From Sweltsa coloradensis (taxonomy: Eukaryota; Arthropoda; Insecta; Plecoptera; Chloroperlidae): a stretch of 64,000 nt of DNA. The DNA is taken from assembly GCA_024449915.1 (NCBI GenBank), contig JAMZAV010000097.1, positions 744,001 through 808,000 on the forward strand, in the 5' to 3' direction. Under the pieces are notes generated by a model, which had not been told where the DNA came from, did not search any database, and was given only the letters and a program-made list of their open reading frames with translations. The position numbers were made by a program, and so were the translations under genes. Shown in pieces: positions 12,155 to 23,500 of this stretch (its first letter is position 1; the number at the start of each line of letters is the position of its first letter).

Positions 12155-13645
12155 TTAAGCGAGCGAAGCGAGCGTTTCCATTTGACTCTGCCGGAAAAAA
12201 TAGTCACTGGTTTTTTTTTTTTTTGTTTGTTTGGTTTGTTTGTTTTTTTTGTTTGTATGTCTCGCGATAACGTTCGAACGGAGGCTCGGATCGAGTTGAA
12301 ATTTTCACCATCCGCAAGCTTTGTTCTCGATTGAATGCCATTAGTTTTGTGGCAAAATCGTTCAAAAAGTTAAAAAGTTACATTAAAGTTAATCGAAAGT
12401 TTTTTTCTCAAACTTCACGGCGACAAAATCTGAGATGGCCAAATCATTTAGAATGTCCGTCCGGTTACGAATATGTTAATTTTATTTTGATCCGATAAGT
12501 AGTGTAGATGGAAATTACATTATAACAAAGTACGGTTACCATGGCAACGGAAAGTCGTGCAGCTTTTTTGGCTCATGATAGCGGTCGAACGGAGGCTCGG
12601 ATCGAGCTGAAATTTTCACCATCCGCAAGCTTTTGTTCTCGATTGAATGCCATTAGTATTGTGGCAAAATCGTTCAAAAAGTTAAAAAGTTACATTAAAG
12701 TTAATCGAAAGTTTTTTTTTTCAAACTCAACGGCGACAAAATCTGAGATAGCCAAATCATTTAGAATGTCTGTCCGGTCACGAATATGTTAATTTTATTT
12801 TGATCCGATAAGTAGTGTAGATGGAAATTACATTATAACAAAAGTAACGTTGCCATGGCAACGAAAAGACGCGCGAAGTTTCTAATGCACTGCCACCTAG
12901 AAGTAATCAAATACTTTCGAGGAAGCAGTCTATTATTTGTCAACAAAGTGTTTAAATAGTTTTCCCAAGGAGTCAAGGTCCTCTAGATGGCGGTGGATTT
13001 TATCCACAAAGTAAAGATTTACATACGGGTTTACCCAAATACCTTGGCAATAATAAACTAGGAAAACGCTTAAGTCCCGCCGCGTTGATGGATGAGCGTA
13101 ATTTTTTTAAACGAAAAAAGCGTAAAATTGCGATTTTCTTAATAGATAATTTTTCGATTACGCTCAAATTTCACACGAATATATTAATTCATAAAATTAA
13201 AGTTCTGTGAAAAAATCATTACAATCGGATAAAGCATGTAGGTTTTATAAGTCGAAGAATTTTTTTTAAAATCGAAAAAAATCGTAAAATTGCGATTTTC
13301 ATGAGAAATAATTTTTCGATCGATTTTTCCCCCGTGCAGTTCTTTGTTCAGAGATTTCATAGACCTCCATAAAATTTCATCGCAATTGGAGTATTGGTTT
13401 AGCCGGAATCGTGTTCACAGACACACAAAAATACAAAAAAAAAGAAAGAAAGAAGAAAAAAAAAAACATTCCGGATTTTTTTCTCCAGTGTAGTGAAATG
13501 GAATCTTCGGCTTCGCTCGCTACGCTCATCCAATAATACTGGAAACGCGAACGTCGCAAATTTTTAAAATTAAAAAAAATGTACAATATGGGGCTAGCTA
13601 CAGCACGTGCTCGCTTATCAACGCGTCCAACTGAGCGTTTCCTAG
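12155..13645 (+). mobile_element. Rolling-circle-like element, internally duplicated and interrupted
   Basis: It starts TTAAGCGAGCG with GCGTTTCCATTTGACTC and ends CAACTGAGCGTTTCCTAG|T. Related copies are 38115-38811 and 38820-39484. Unlike those, this one carries the first module (about 12250-12536) twice in tandem (second copy about 12560-12890), and it is split by a second element at 13058-13533. The open frame at 12541-12792 falls in the duplicated module and is not a gene. Confidence 0.7.
13058..13533 (-). mobile_element. Nested rolling-circle-like element
   Basis: On the minus strand it begins (T)TGGATGAGCGTAGCGAGCG, carries blocks such as AAATCGCAATTTTACG, and ends CGTTTTCCTAG. The uninterrupted copy of the host element near 38690-38705 reads GGCAATAATAAATAATACTGG, whereas here the sequence is split between AATAAA and TAATACTGG. 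That defines the borders to within two bases and shows no target duplication larger than an ambiguous TT/AA. Relatives: 53884, 55022, 55714 and 57143. Confidence 0.7.
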
Positions 13646-13849
13646 TTTATTAACATCACTGATCTACAAGGTGTATCATAGATATTTAAATTATGCATAG
13701 AAATAAGTAGGGATTAATACAACCATTATGAAGTTTGACAGTTTTCATCCATGCATTATCTTTATTGGATAGATAGGTCTATGTCATGTCTGCGCCATTC
13801 GGCAGCCTTCATCTGAGGTGTAAATAAATGAAAAATATGTTGTATTTAC

Positions 13850-13960
13850 TACCCCTTGTCCCCCCGCGTCATCCCTTACGTCCCTCCCTTCGTCTCGATT
13901 AGCCAAGTTGCATAAATATGAGACGTTAAGCAATATCCAATCAATCAATCAAATACAAGC
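13850..13960 (+). repeat. Retroposon 3' end fragment
   Basis: It matches 1024-1115 closely (CGTCATCCCTTACGTCCCTC, then CGTCTCGATTAGCC, then ATGAGACGTTAAGCAATATC) and ends in ATCA repeats typical of a retroposon tail. Confidence 0.55.
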
Positions 13961-14257
13961 TATAAATTAGTCAAAAAATTCTTCAAGAATCGAAGTAGCC
14001 CCCTTCAGTATTGGAATTGGAAGAAAGGATTACTCCACACAAAGGGGAAAAAATAATAAGAATACAAAGAATACGCCTAGAAAACAATCAACACAATATT
14101 TTGTTATCTGGTTGATAACACCAAAATAAAGTTAAAATTGCTATTTGAACCGAAGATTTGAACACTAGGGTTTTTCGTTTCGTTCATTCGTAGGCACGTA
14201 CTTGGTAGAGACCCGGGAGTGCCCGAAGTTCTCCGAACTGGTACGTCATACCAACTC

Positions 14258-14265
14258 TATAAAAA
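14258..14265 (+). promoter_or_regulatory. AMD1: TATA box of AMD1 (predicted)
   Basis: TATAAAAA lies 172 bp upstream of the chosen ATG. Usual spacing would put the transcription start near 14288-14292, giving a leader of about 140 nt. TACGTCA at about 14242-14248 resembles a CRE half site. The transcription start has not been seen directly. Confidence 0.5.
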
Positions 14266-14289
14266 CAAGTATTGCATATCGCGATCGCA

Positions 14290-14322
14290 ATGTCCTGGGG
14301 GTCACCAGCGCATGCGCATTGA
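14290..14322 (+). other. Upstream ORF, 10 codons
   Basis: ATG at 14290, stop TGA at 14320-14322, out of frame with AMD1. If transcription starts just after the TATA box, this ATG would lie almost at the cap and be poorly used. Mammalian AMD1 leaders carry a six-codon inhibitory uORF; the sequence here is different. Confidence 0.3.
14308..14317. promoter_or_regulatory. NRF1-like palindrome
   Basis: GCGCATGCGC is the core of the NRF1 consensus and is common just at transcription starts of housekeeping genes. It sits about 20 bp downstream of the start predicted from the TATA box. A second CGCGCATGCGCG lies at about 27836 in intron 4. Confidence 0.45.
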
Positions 14323-14443
14323 GTTTGCACATGATTTCTGCTGCAAAACGAGCTCATTCCTCTCGCCCCCGTCGGCCCAGTCACCGAGTTCCGATCGTTT
14401 GCGTAGGGGTAGCCTTCTGCGGTCCGAGGATGGCGGAATCTGA
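14312..14443 (+). other. Upstream ORF overlapping the AMD1 start
   Basis: ATG at 14312 in a weak context (C at -3, C at +4) opens a 43-codon frame that stops at 14441-14443, just past the AMD1 ATG at 14430. Ribosomes that start here cannot simply reinitiate at the main ATG. An in-frame ATG at 14331 would instead add 33 residues to AMD1, also in weak context. Confidence 0.45.
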
Positions 14444-14551
14444 AGAAATTAACAGTGTACAGTATTTTGAAGGTGTCGAAAAACTTCTTGAAATATGGTT
14501 TAGCAGTACCGAAGAAAATCTGGGAAAGTGCGACCTTCGTAACATACCGAG
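14430..14551 (+). CDS. AMD1: AMD1 exon 1 (coding part)
   Basis: Residues 1-40 plus two bases of codon 41. It contains the [12 protein letters not shown] signature of the beta-sheet core, with Glu14 and Glu17 equivalent to human Glu8 and Glu11. The donor is CCGAG|GTAAGT. The loop before DLRNIPR is two residues shorter than in the human enzyme. Confidence 0.93.
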
Positions 14552-17500
14552 GTAAGTGAGTTTGTGAAAAGCTTAAATTTTGCAATAACGATCGGTTTTC
14601 AGGGGATGTCTAAAATGGTGGCAGCCCGGCCCAGACATAAACCGGGATTAGGGCCTGCTAGGCCTAGCTAGGCCTTGGGAACATTATGCCATGTCAAACT
14701 AAATCGTTTATCTAGTTAAATTTCGAATTCTAGTATTTGCTTGACGTTTGGTTCTCGCTTTCACAACAATTGGGTATCAAAAAGCCGGTAAGCATATGTT
14801 TAGAAAAGTCGTCTGCAGTCTAGGCTAGGGCTAGGTAGGGACGGGGCGCCGGCTTTCTGTAGGACAGTTCTTCGGTGGTGGCACTGGCAGCCAAGTAGAT
14901 TTTACAGGTGTTTAACCAATGCAAGTAAGCCCTAGTTTGAATGATAGATTTTCTGGCCTAGGGTAAGGATCTAGGCCTAGGCCTAGGCCATTGATATTAA
15001 ATAGCCTAGCCTATACAAAGCCTAGCCTAGGATTCTCTCCCTCCTTTGTGACATTTGTGTAGGCCTAGGCTCAGCCTACATCTATTTACTTTTGTCTCTT
15101 CTGCACTCATTTTTTAAAAGTTAGTGAAGAGAAACTAGAAACTGGTGATTCATCATAGCAAAATGTGGACCTTCAACCATGCAATTTGTGCGCGCGTCGG
15201 TATTTATCTCTTGTTTGAAAGTAGGTTAAAAGCGTAACTAATTGCTTGGCTGAATAGTTAGCTTTAGTAGGCATAGGGCTAAGCTATTCTATTAAAAAAA
15301 TTGCAACATGTATTTTTTGTAGGCCTTAACTTTATGCTCTGGCGACCTTCAAATTATATTGGATCTTGTGCTGCCAGCAAGTTTATCTTGCACACATAGT
15401 GAAACATAGCCAACATTTCCGTATGCCTACGTTTTTTAGTCGACCAGGGCCAAGGAATGCAGGCAGCCGTTCTGTGAAGTCGTCAAGCTTTGGTTATGAA
15501 GATAAAATGTGTGATTTTTAAATTACACTCTAAAAGGTACTTTTCAAGCCTCTGCAAAAATTTTTTTAGAAGCAAATATTTCTGTCAAAGGCCTAGGTTG
15601 ACTAATGTTGGTGGGTAAAATTGGCAATCTGTCCAACACCTCGTGCAGAGATCGTGAATGCACTATTGCCAAGAGTAAGTTACATGGTCTACAAGCCAAA
15701 ATAGTTAATGGTGTGGTAGGCTACCAATAAAAAATATATATTCAGATGTCGAAACCTTGACTTTGCCCGAACCAGTGACTACTGTGGTGTTGCCAGACCT
15801 TAGTAGGCCGACCGTAGGCAACATAGGTAGGCAGTCACTGTGGTGTTGTCAGAATTTAGTAAACTAGCCTAGGCCTACATAGGTAGGCCTAAACTTTTGT
15901 ATTCTATCTAGGCTAGGCCTAAGTTTTTTTTTTTTTTTTTTTAAACAAATGATAAAACTAAAAGTGAAGGGTTACTCAGTGATGTGATGTTTTTAATCCT
16001 TTTTTGTTGAAAAAACACCAGAAGAAACGTAACAGAGCAATTTTAAATCATTTTTAAACAGGCGCACACAAGGTTACATAATAAAATACAAAACAACCTA
16101 GGCCTACACTAACAACATATATTCGATTCATCATAAATTGCATTTAATATCCTTTTTATTTGTTATCAAATTTGTTGAATATTTAATGCATTGTTGTATT
16201 TAAAATATTTACTTAAATGTAGTTCATTGTTGTGTCTGCATCTATGTAATTAGATTCATTTAGTGGTCCTCCTTTTTAAATCAGTTTTTATAACTGAACA
16301 GGATAGACGTTAAATAAAAAAAAAAAAAAAAAAAAAATAAATAACAAACAACCACTATCACTTCCACACGCAGCCATCTTCGAACTCAAATCCAGCCTAA
16401 ACCAGTTCTATCAACTTGGTAGGCCTACTATGAATTCCAAAATGAAATTTGATGCACAATTGACTGGGGGGCATTGCCCCCCAACCCCCGGGAAAGGCTT
16501 TAGTTGCCAGCCGCTGTTGCTCCAGCCGACTTACAACACACCCACATGTCAAACCCTGCGAATATTGTGATTTAAGAGGAGTCGCTGAGGCTGGCGCGGA
16601 CACGAGTTTATGCACAGCTTTGTGTTTTTTTCTCTTTCGGGTGAACGGTTTATAACACCATTATCATATTTCACACTAACGTTAATAAAGAATAAATGAA
16701 TGATATCCAGTACGCGTATTCCTAAATTAATTAATTGATTTTGTATTAAAAATTAGTAAAATTTCCGTAATACTCTATTTTGGTCAACGTTGGGAATTTT
16801 CCAAGTGTAGCCTACAGATTTTTTTAAACGCAAATTTGCATACTGGATATCAACGTTTAACTTTAAATCGATGTGAACGCGCAGATTAATTTGGTTTTAT
16901 CGTAATATAAATGGTTTGGTGGGAATTTCCAAAATTGAGATATGTTTTGAAATTCCCATCTTATCAAGTTTTGGACTTAGGCCTATATCTCGCAATGGAT
17001 CATTAAGACTGATTTTTTTCAACCAATTGTGGATATCAATATAAAAGTACTTTATTAACATTCATGCAAAATTTGGTTAAGATATTACAAACAGTTCAGC
17101 AGAAATGATCAATTAGTGTGGCTCGTTGGTCTTGTGGTAGCGTATCTGCTTCCAATGCAGAAGGTCCAGGGTTCGATTCCCGCTAAAGTCAGAAGTTTTT
17201 TAACTTCTGATTTGGACTTCAGTCCATCAGTTCTTGTCTTAGGAGTTTGTAAACGGTGACTTTGGAGCCGTCCTAGCAACGAAGCACATAATAAATTTCA
17301 GAGTTGGTCTGAATCGGCCTTGTTGATTCTGGCGTTGATTCGCGGATCGCGGGTGTTCGCACTGACTGTCCATACCACTGATTGCTATATTTCCTATTAA
17401 AATATCGATCTTTGGTTGGTTATCGCTCACTCGTCGATTGCGTCGGGGCCTGCAGGGTTGGCTTGGCCGCTTTGATTTAAAGTCCCCACTGAAAATCAGT

Positions 17501-20500
17501 TATATAACTGAGTAGGTAGACTCTAATAAAATTTATTTATTATTTATTTATTATAACACCTGAGTGCGCCCATTTGAGTTGTGTTACAAACATTTACGTA
17601 TGATCGTTTTATATCAATGACCTATTTGATTGCGTGCTAGTAAAAATGCTCTTTGGCTACAGGATTATTGTTGCCATTAGCCCGAAGGGCTAGTGGCAAA
17701 AAAAGTTACCTTTGACCCCTGGTTTCCGGTACCTTTATTCTTAATTTATTCATATTGCATTAGCTATAGGCAAGCCTATCTGACTAGGAAAGCAGCTTGT
17801 GGCATTATTAATAGTAATATGCTAAAGCAAATTCTATTAGCAAATTCTAGCCTTATTCGCTTACCGGTACCGTACCAGTTTTCTTTTCTTTTAGAATTTC
17901 TTTGTAAAAAATACATTTGGCCTGTTACGCCTACGAGGAGTGTCAGTAGAGTTTTGGACGTTGGGGGGGGGGGGGGGGGGGGGGGGGCACAAATTTGCAA
18001 TGGGAGAGGGGCTTTAGTGCCAGTGGCATATCCAGGAATTCATAAATGGGGATTCAACCAATTAATTCATAGATATACCGAAGGCCAAGGAGCCCCTGGA
18101 GAATTTTTCTCGTTCAAGGTCATTTTGCTGGAAGTCCGTGCGTTTTAAAGTATCACAAATTCACAATGACCAATTATTTTTTTATCTACTAAAATGCTCT
18201 TATTATTCAAGTCTCCTTCAAGGTCATTTAAAATTGATAAAAAGCCCAAAACTAATTGCAAATAGATTAAATGAGTACCTGGCAAATGCAGCCAAAAACT
18301 TAATAAATAGTACTATAAAGTCTAAACCCAAAAACTCCAATGCAAATACCAATATCAACATGGAAGTACCAATAACAAACCGTATAATGGAACTCAAACC
18401 CACAAATATTAGAGAAATCAAAAATATAATTCGTAAGTTGAAGAACAAAAATCAGTAGGATATGACGGAATCTCCACCTCCTTAATAAAATACTGTGTAA
18501 ACGAACTTGCTAAACCACTAACACACTTAATCAACCACTCACTCAGAACAGGAAAATTTCCTCAGCCACTCAAAAAAGCTAGAGTCATTCCAATTTACAA
18601 AAGGGGGGATAAAACAGACCCAGGGAAACTACAGACCCATTGCCATACAACCAGCATTCTCTAAAATATATGAACAAGTAGTAGACTTAAGGCTTAGAGA
18701 GTTCCTGGAAGCCAATAGTATCATGGCAACAGAACAACATGGATTCCGCAAAGAGAAATTGACAACAACGGCCATAGCAGACTTTTTAAACTTTGTACTA
18801 AAAGAAAGAGATGAAAACAAGGTAGTCATAGCTGTTTTTATGGACCTAACCAAAGCCTTTGACTGCATTAACCACGACATTCTGATAAATAAACTATACA
18901 ATTATGGCATTCAGGGAACTGCATTACAATGGATTAAAACATATCTGCACAACAGACACAATATGTAGAAATAAAAAAACAGGCTCAAGGCAAATTAAAG
19001 CATACGTCTCGAATGAAGTAAAAAATTCCACGTGGAGTAATGCAGGATCAATTCTGGCCCCACTACTATTTAATATTATATCAATTGCATAGCTCAAAAG
19101 TACACTGAAATTAATAACAAAATCGTACTATATGCAGATGATTCAACAAAATCCCTAGCAGATAGCAACATAAGAAAGTTAGAATTGAGACTAATGTAGC
19201 AGTGAATGGAAAGCCCAAAACCTTGAAGACAATGAATTAATTCTTAATGCTGATAAAACTAATTACATGATCTTGATAAAAAAATAGTATACCAGACACG
19301 ATCAATGTAATAATAAATAAATCATTAATTGAACAAATTGAAAATGCTAAATTCCTAGGGCTTAATATAGATGACAAACTTTCCTGGAAGACTCACACAG
19401 AAATACTGGCCAAAAGCTTGGAACTGGGATTTATGTGCTCAAAACCATGAACCACTACTGCAATAGAACACTGTTATTAACAACATATTATGCCCTAATT
19501 GAATCCCATCTAGCATATGGTATTATAGCTTGGGGAAACGCATCACATACCATCACAAACAGAATATTTAAGTTACAGAAGAGAGCAATAAGAGTAATAT
19601 GTAAGCTGAAACGTAGGGATTCATGTAGGAGATACTTCAAAGAATTAAATACTTTTAACACTCTATGGCCTATACATATACAATGTAATTATATATATTA
19701 ACAACTATGGTCAGTACATAGCAGAAAGAAGCAACATAGTACACAAATACAATACACGTCAAAACGGCAACTTCTACAGCCACCATCATAATAAAAAAAT
19801 GTATGAACAAGCACCAGTGCATAGAGGGTCAAAATGTGGAACAAACTACCTGATAATCTAAAAAGTTTAGCTAACAGAAAGGACAATTTTAAAGTTAAGT
19901 TGAAAGAATTCTTGATAAACAAAGTACTATACTCAATGGAGGAATTTTAAACTGTGTGTATTTTAAAAAACAAGTGCTAATCTTTAGAATAGGTATGTAT
20001 CTATGAATGTGAGTATGTAATGGATTTTACTGTCTGTATATAGTAATGGAGTTTGTATATATTATGTTTGTATATTTTTGCTGAAATAAGAGACGAATGA
20101 TTGGATTCTAGGTTTAAGTGACATAAGATTGTACAATCATATGTATTGACACGTACAAGGTCATCTGAAATGATATTAATTGTACTTAAAAATAAATAAA
20201 TAAATAAATTATGGTGAAAATCTGGAAATTATTGGGGGGGGGGGGGGCATGCCCCCTCGAAAACCCCTAGTGATGCCACCGCCTGTTACCAGTACCACTT
20301 TATAGAAAGTAGAAACATTTGCTTTTTTTGGGGGCGTGGAGGCAACATACAGGATAATTCCCATGTTTTTATCAAATAATTTACATAGCCTATATTGGTC
20401 CGTAAAAATATGATCAGACTAGGTTAATAATTGGTTTGTTCCAGGCAAAAGTTGGAGGCTTTGTTGAAGATCGTGAGATGTGAAGTAATCAGTTTCGTCC

Positions 20501-23500
20501 ACAATGACCAAGTGGATGCTTATGTACTAAGGTGAGAACTTGTAGGCCTACAGTTTAAGCCTTACCGTTTTTTCTGTACTGGATACCGTTTTGCTAAATA
20601 TTGTGTTCTGTGTGTTATGTTGTGGGTATTGCACATTTAATAAGCAAGGCAGAGGTCAACATAAGATATTTAATTTAAATACAATATCTGTACTTTGCAG
20701 GTCTATAAATAAATGCTGTATATAAGTGAGCTCTTCATAATAATCATGAAGGTCTACACTCCACAGTTTTAAGTAAGACCCAGGGGCACAACAAACAAGG
20801 CTTGATACATGCATTGTACTGTCCTGGTCTATTTTTAGCATAATGCCAATGTTGCCAAGTAATGAAATTATTGACTTCAAGATGTGATGTCATAGTCATA
20901 GCCAACATGGAGATACGTACTGTTCTGAGAAGTAATTTAAATTGATATTCTATATTGATTCTCCCATCATTAAGTTAACCGTGTAGTTATGAAGAGACCC
21001 AGTGCCAATGGCGGCATTGGGACTGTGTCTGTAAACCCATAATAAAGTATAAACCTAATGCTATTTTTGTATGCGTACAGTCTCACTACAGTCATATTCT
21101 AGTCAAGGCGATCGGTATGACTATGATAACATTTTGCATTAAGTTAATTTATTTTGTGTTTAGCGAGAGTTCGATGTTCGTGGCTCACCGTCGTTTCATC
21201 CTGAAGACGTGTGGAACTACCACTCCGCTGCAGTGTCTCAAGCCGTTACTTCTACTGGTGGAGCAGTATGCAGGCTTTGATGAAATGGAGGTCAGTGATT
21301 GTCAAGTCATGTTGGTGTTGTACTCTTGTCCTGTCTTGTGGTTCTTTCTAATATTGATCTATAAAGCTGGCTGCGTAATGCATTAGGCACAATTCTTAAT
21401 GGTACCTACCTACCGGTACTTAACAAACTACTCTTGCCTTGTCCATTTTCCCTTGTCAGTAGAATTATTATGTTAATATTGCTTTATAACTTGTTTTAAG
21501 TTGTTCCTTAGTATTTCCTATTTTCCAATTTCTCTCGGCACTGTATGCCTCCCTAGACCAAGGTGACCAGGCCATCGGTCTGTTTTATGATCTCAGCAAA
21601 GCGTTCGATACAATAGACCACAGCATTTTACTTAACAAATTAGAAGCACTCGGAATTAGAGGAATCGCCAACGAGTGGGTAGCCTCATTTTTATCCGACC
21701 GCACACAAGTAGTAGAAATTCAAAGCATTAATAAGACCACTTTGTCCTCACACATATCACAACCTCAAACTATCCTAAGTGGAGTGCCCCAGGGGACAAT
21801 CCTGGGCCCACCATTCTTTCTTTTATACATCAATGATTTACCAAATTACATTACTAAAGGCACCTTAGCCCAATTTGTAGACGACTCCAGCCACCTTCTC
21901 ACTGCCCCTAGAAACGGGCAGGGCCTTCTACAGTTAGACTTAAATGAGCAGGCAGCCATAATGGCCCACTACTGCGACCTCAATCTCTTAGCCCTCCAAC
22001 AACCAAGACCGTGAACTTGAACTTTCATTCCCCTTCTAATGCACCAGACTCCAGTCCTCTAATTGCGTAAAGGAAAGATAATTCCTCGAGCCAGCACTGT
22101 TGAGTTTTAGGCCTCGGGCTCTCTGAGTCACTTGGACTGGTCGATTCACATCGACAAAGTTTGTGCCAAAATAAAAAGTGGATGCTTCAGAATCATGATA
22201 AGAAGGCTAAAAGGCTTAGTCAACCCCCACACGCTAAAACTTGTTTATCATGCCCAATTCACTCCCATATTTTATATGGCCTTTTGTTTTGGGGCGCCTC
22301 CCCACATGCGGAACGGGTCTTTACCCTACAAAAGCGAGCAGTACGAATCATGTGCGGTGCCTCCAAGGGGGAAGTCATGCAGGAACATTTTCCCCACTCA
22401 TCAAATTCTAACATTATCTTGCTCACTGTTTGTTTGAAGCTGCAATCTTTGTTTTGGGGGGCTGGAAACTCATGTTTTTTCAATAAAAACATTTTTAGTA
22501 GTCACTAGCCCCAAATAAACACGTTTTGAAATGGATTTTTTTGCAATATACAAATTTTGAAAGAAAAGAAATTCAAATTAAAGCTAATCAAAAAGTCCCT
22601 TTTAGAATAGCTACCTTTTAATTTTATCGGTGGTGTCCAACCGCGAATTTCAACGAATCGCTTGTGGGTTCGAAATTCAGCAAAGGCAAGAACAACAACA
22701 TCCCTGAAAACGAATTATCTATTTAGCCTTTCAATATGGCCCACAAACAAATCAAGCTTTGGCGTCAGAGCAAAGCGAGGAATCTTATAAACTAATTTCC
22801 CCAAGGATCTAGGGATTTTGTTTAGTAGTCTGCAGTAAAAATACGGCATGAAAAAGTCAAAAGAAAAACGATTTAAAAACGTAAAACAGTTAAAAGGAAA
22901 CCGACAAGTTTTTGGGTAGGTCGGAAAAATATAGAGTTGACGAAGAAACAAACCAAAGGAGAGGACACCGTGAAGCCTGGTTCCTAGGACCTAGAGCCAG
23001 CCTATTCAGGCCCCCGTTACAAACCTAGACAATAATATTAGTTTCAACACTAAAAAAGAAACAGTTAAAAAGATAAATTTGGCATTGGATAAATAAAAAC
23101 CTAGCCGCAGCCTACTAATTTGACACGCGTAGGGCCGGCCTAATTTTACAGCGTGGGCCTGGCACCTATTTACACGCAGGCCTAGGAGCCTAATTTACAC
23201 GCTAGCCCGGTAGGCCTTTTTAAAAAAGGTCTAGGCCTATGATTATAGGAAAATTTCCCCCACAAACAACTTATTTTCCCAATCCCAACGTCTTTTTGGG
23301 GGGAAAACCCCCTTTTTTTTAAAAAAAAAATTAAACCCTTTAGCCCCTCTGATTCCCAAATCCACGTTCCCCAACATAATACCAGCTTTACTCTAAGAAC
23401 CCCATCTACTTTCTTCATATACAACAAACTTCCGCCACCTCAAAGAAGAGAGAACTGACACATTCAAAGCTCAACTTAAAAGCCTTTTAGGCAATAGCTT

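Larger units (their letters stand above)
14552..20444 (+). other. AMD1 intron 1
   Basis: 5.9 kb with GT at 14552 and AG at 20443-20444 after TTGGTTTGTTCCAG. Contents: many TAGGCCTA motifs (14650-16110, 16421, 16979), family X repeat copy 2, a SINE, and a TIR element carrying a LINE fragment. The T run at 15917-15937 and the G run at about 17963-17987 are of doubtful length. Confidence 0.8.

Noticed and set aside
12541..12792. Frame starting ATGGCAACGG
   Set aside because: It lies in the duplicated module of a rolling-circle-like element; other copies of the module are not open.
14202..14429. Open frame continuous with AMD1 exon 1 upstream of the chosen ATG
   Set aside because: Its first 43 codons lack an ATG, and the in-frame ATG at 14331 has weak context. 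Family length supports 14430.
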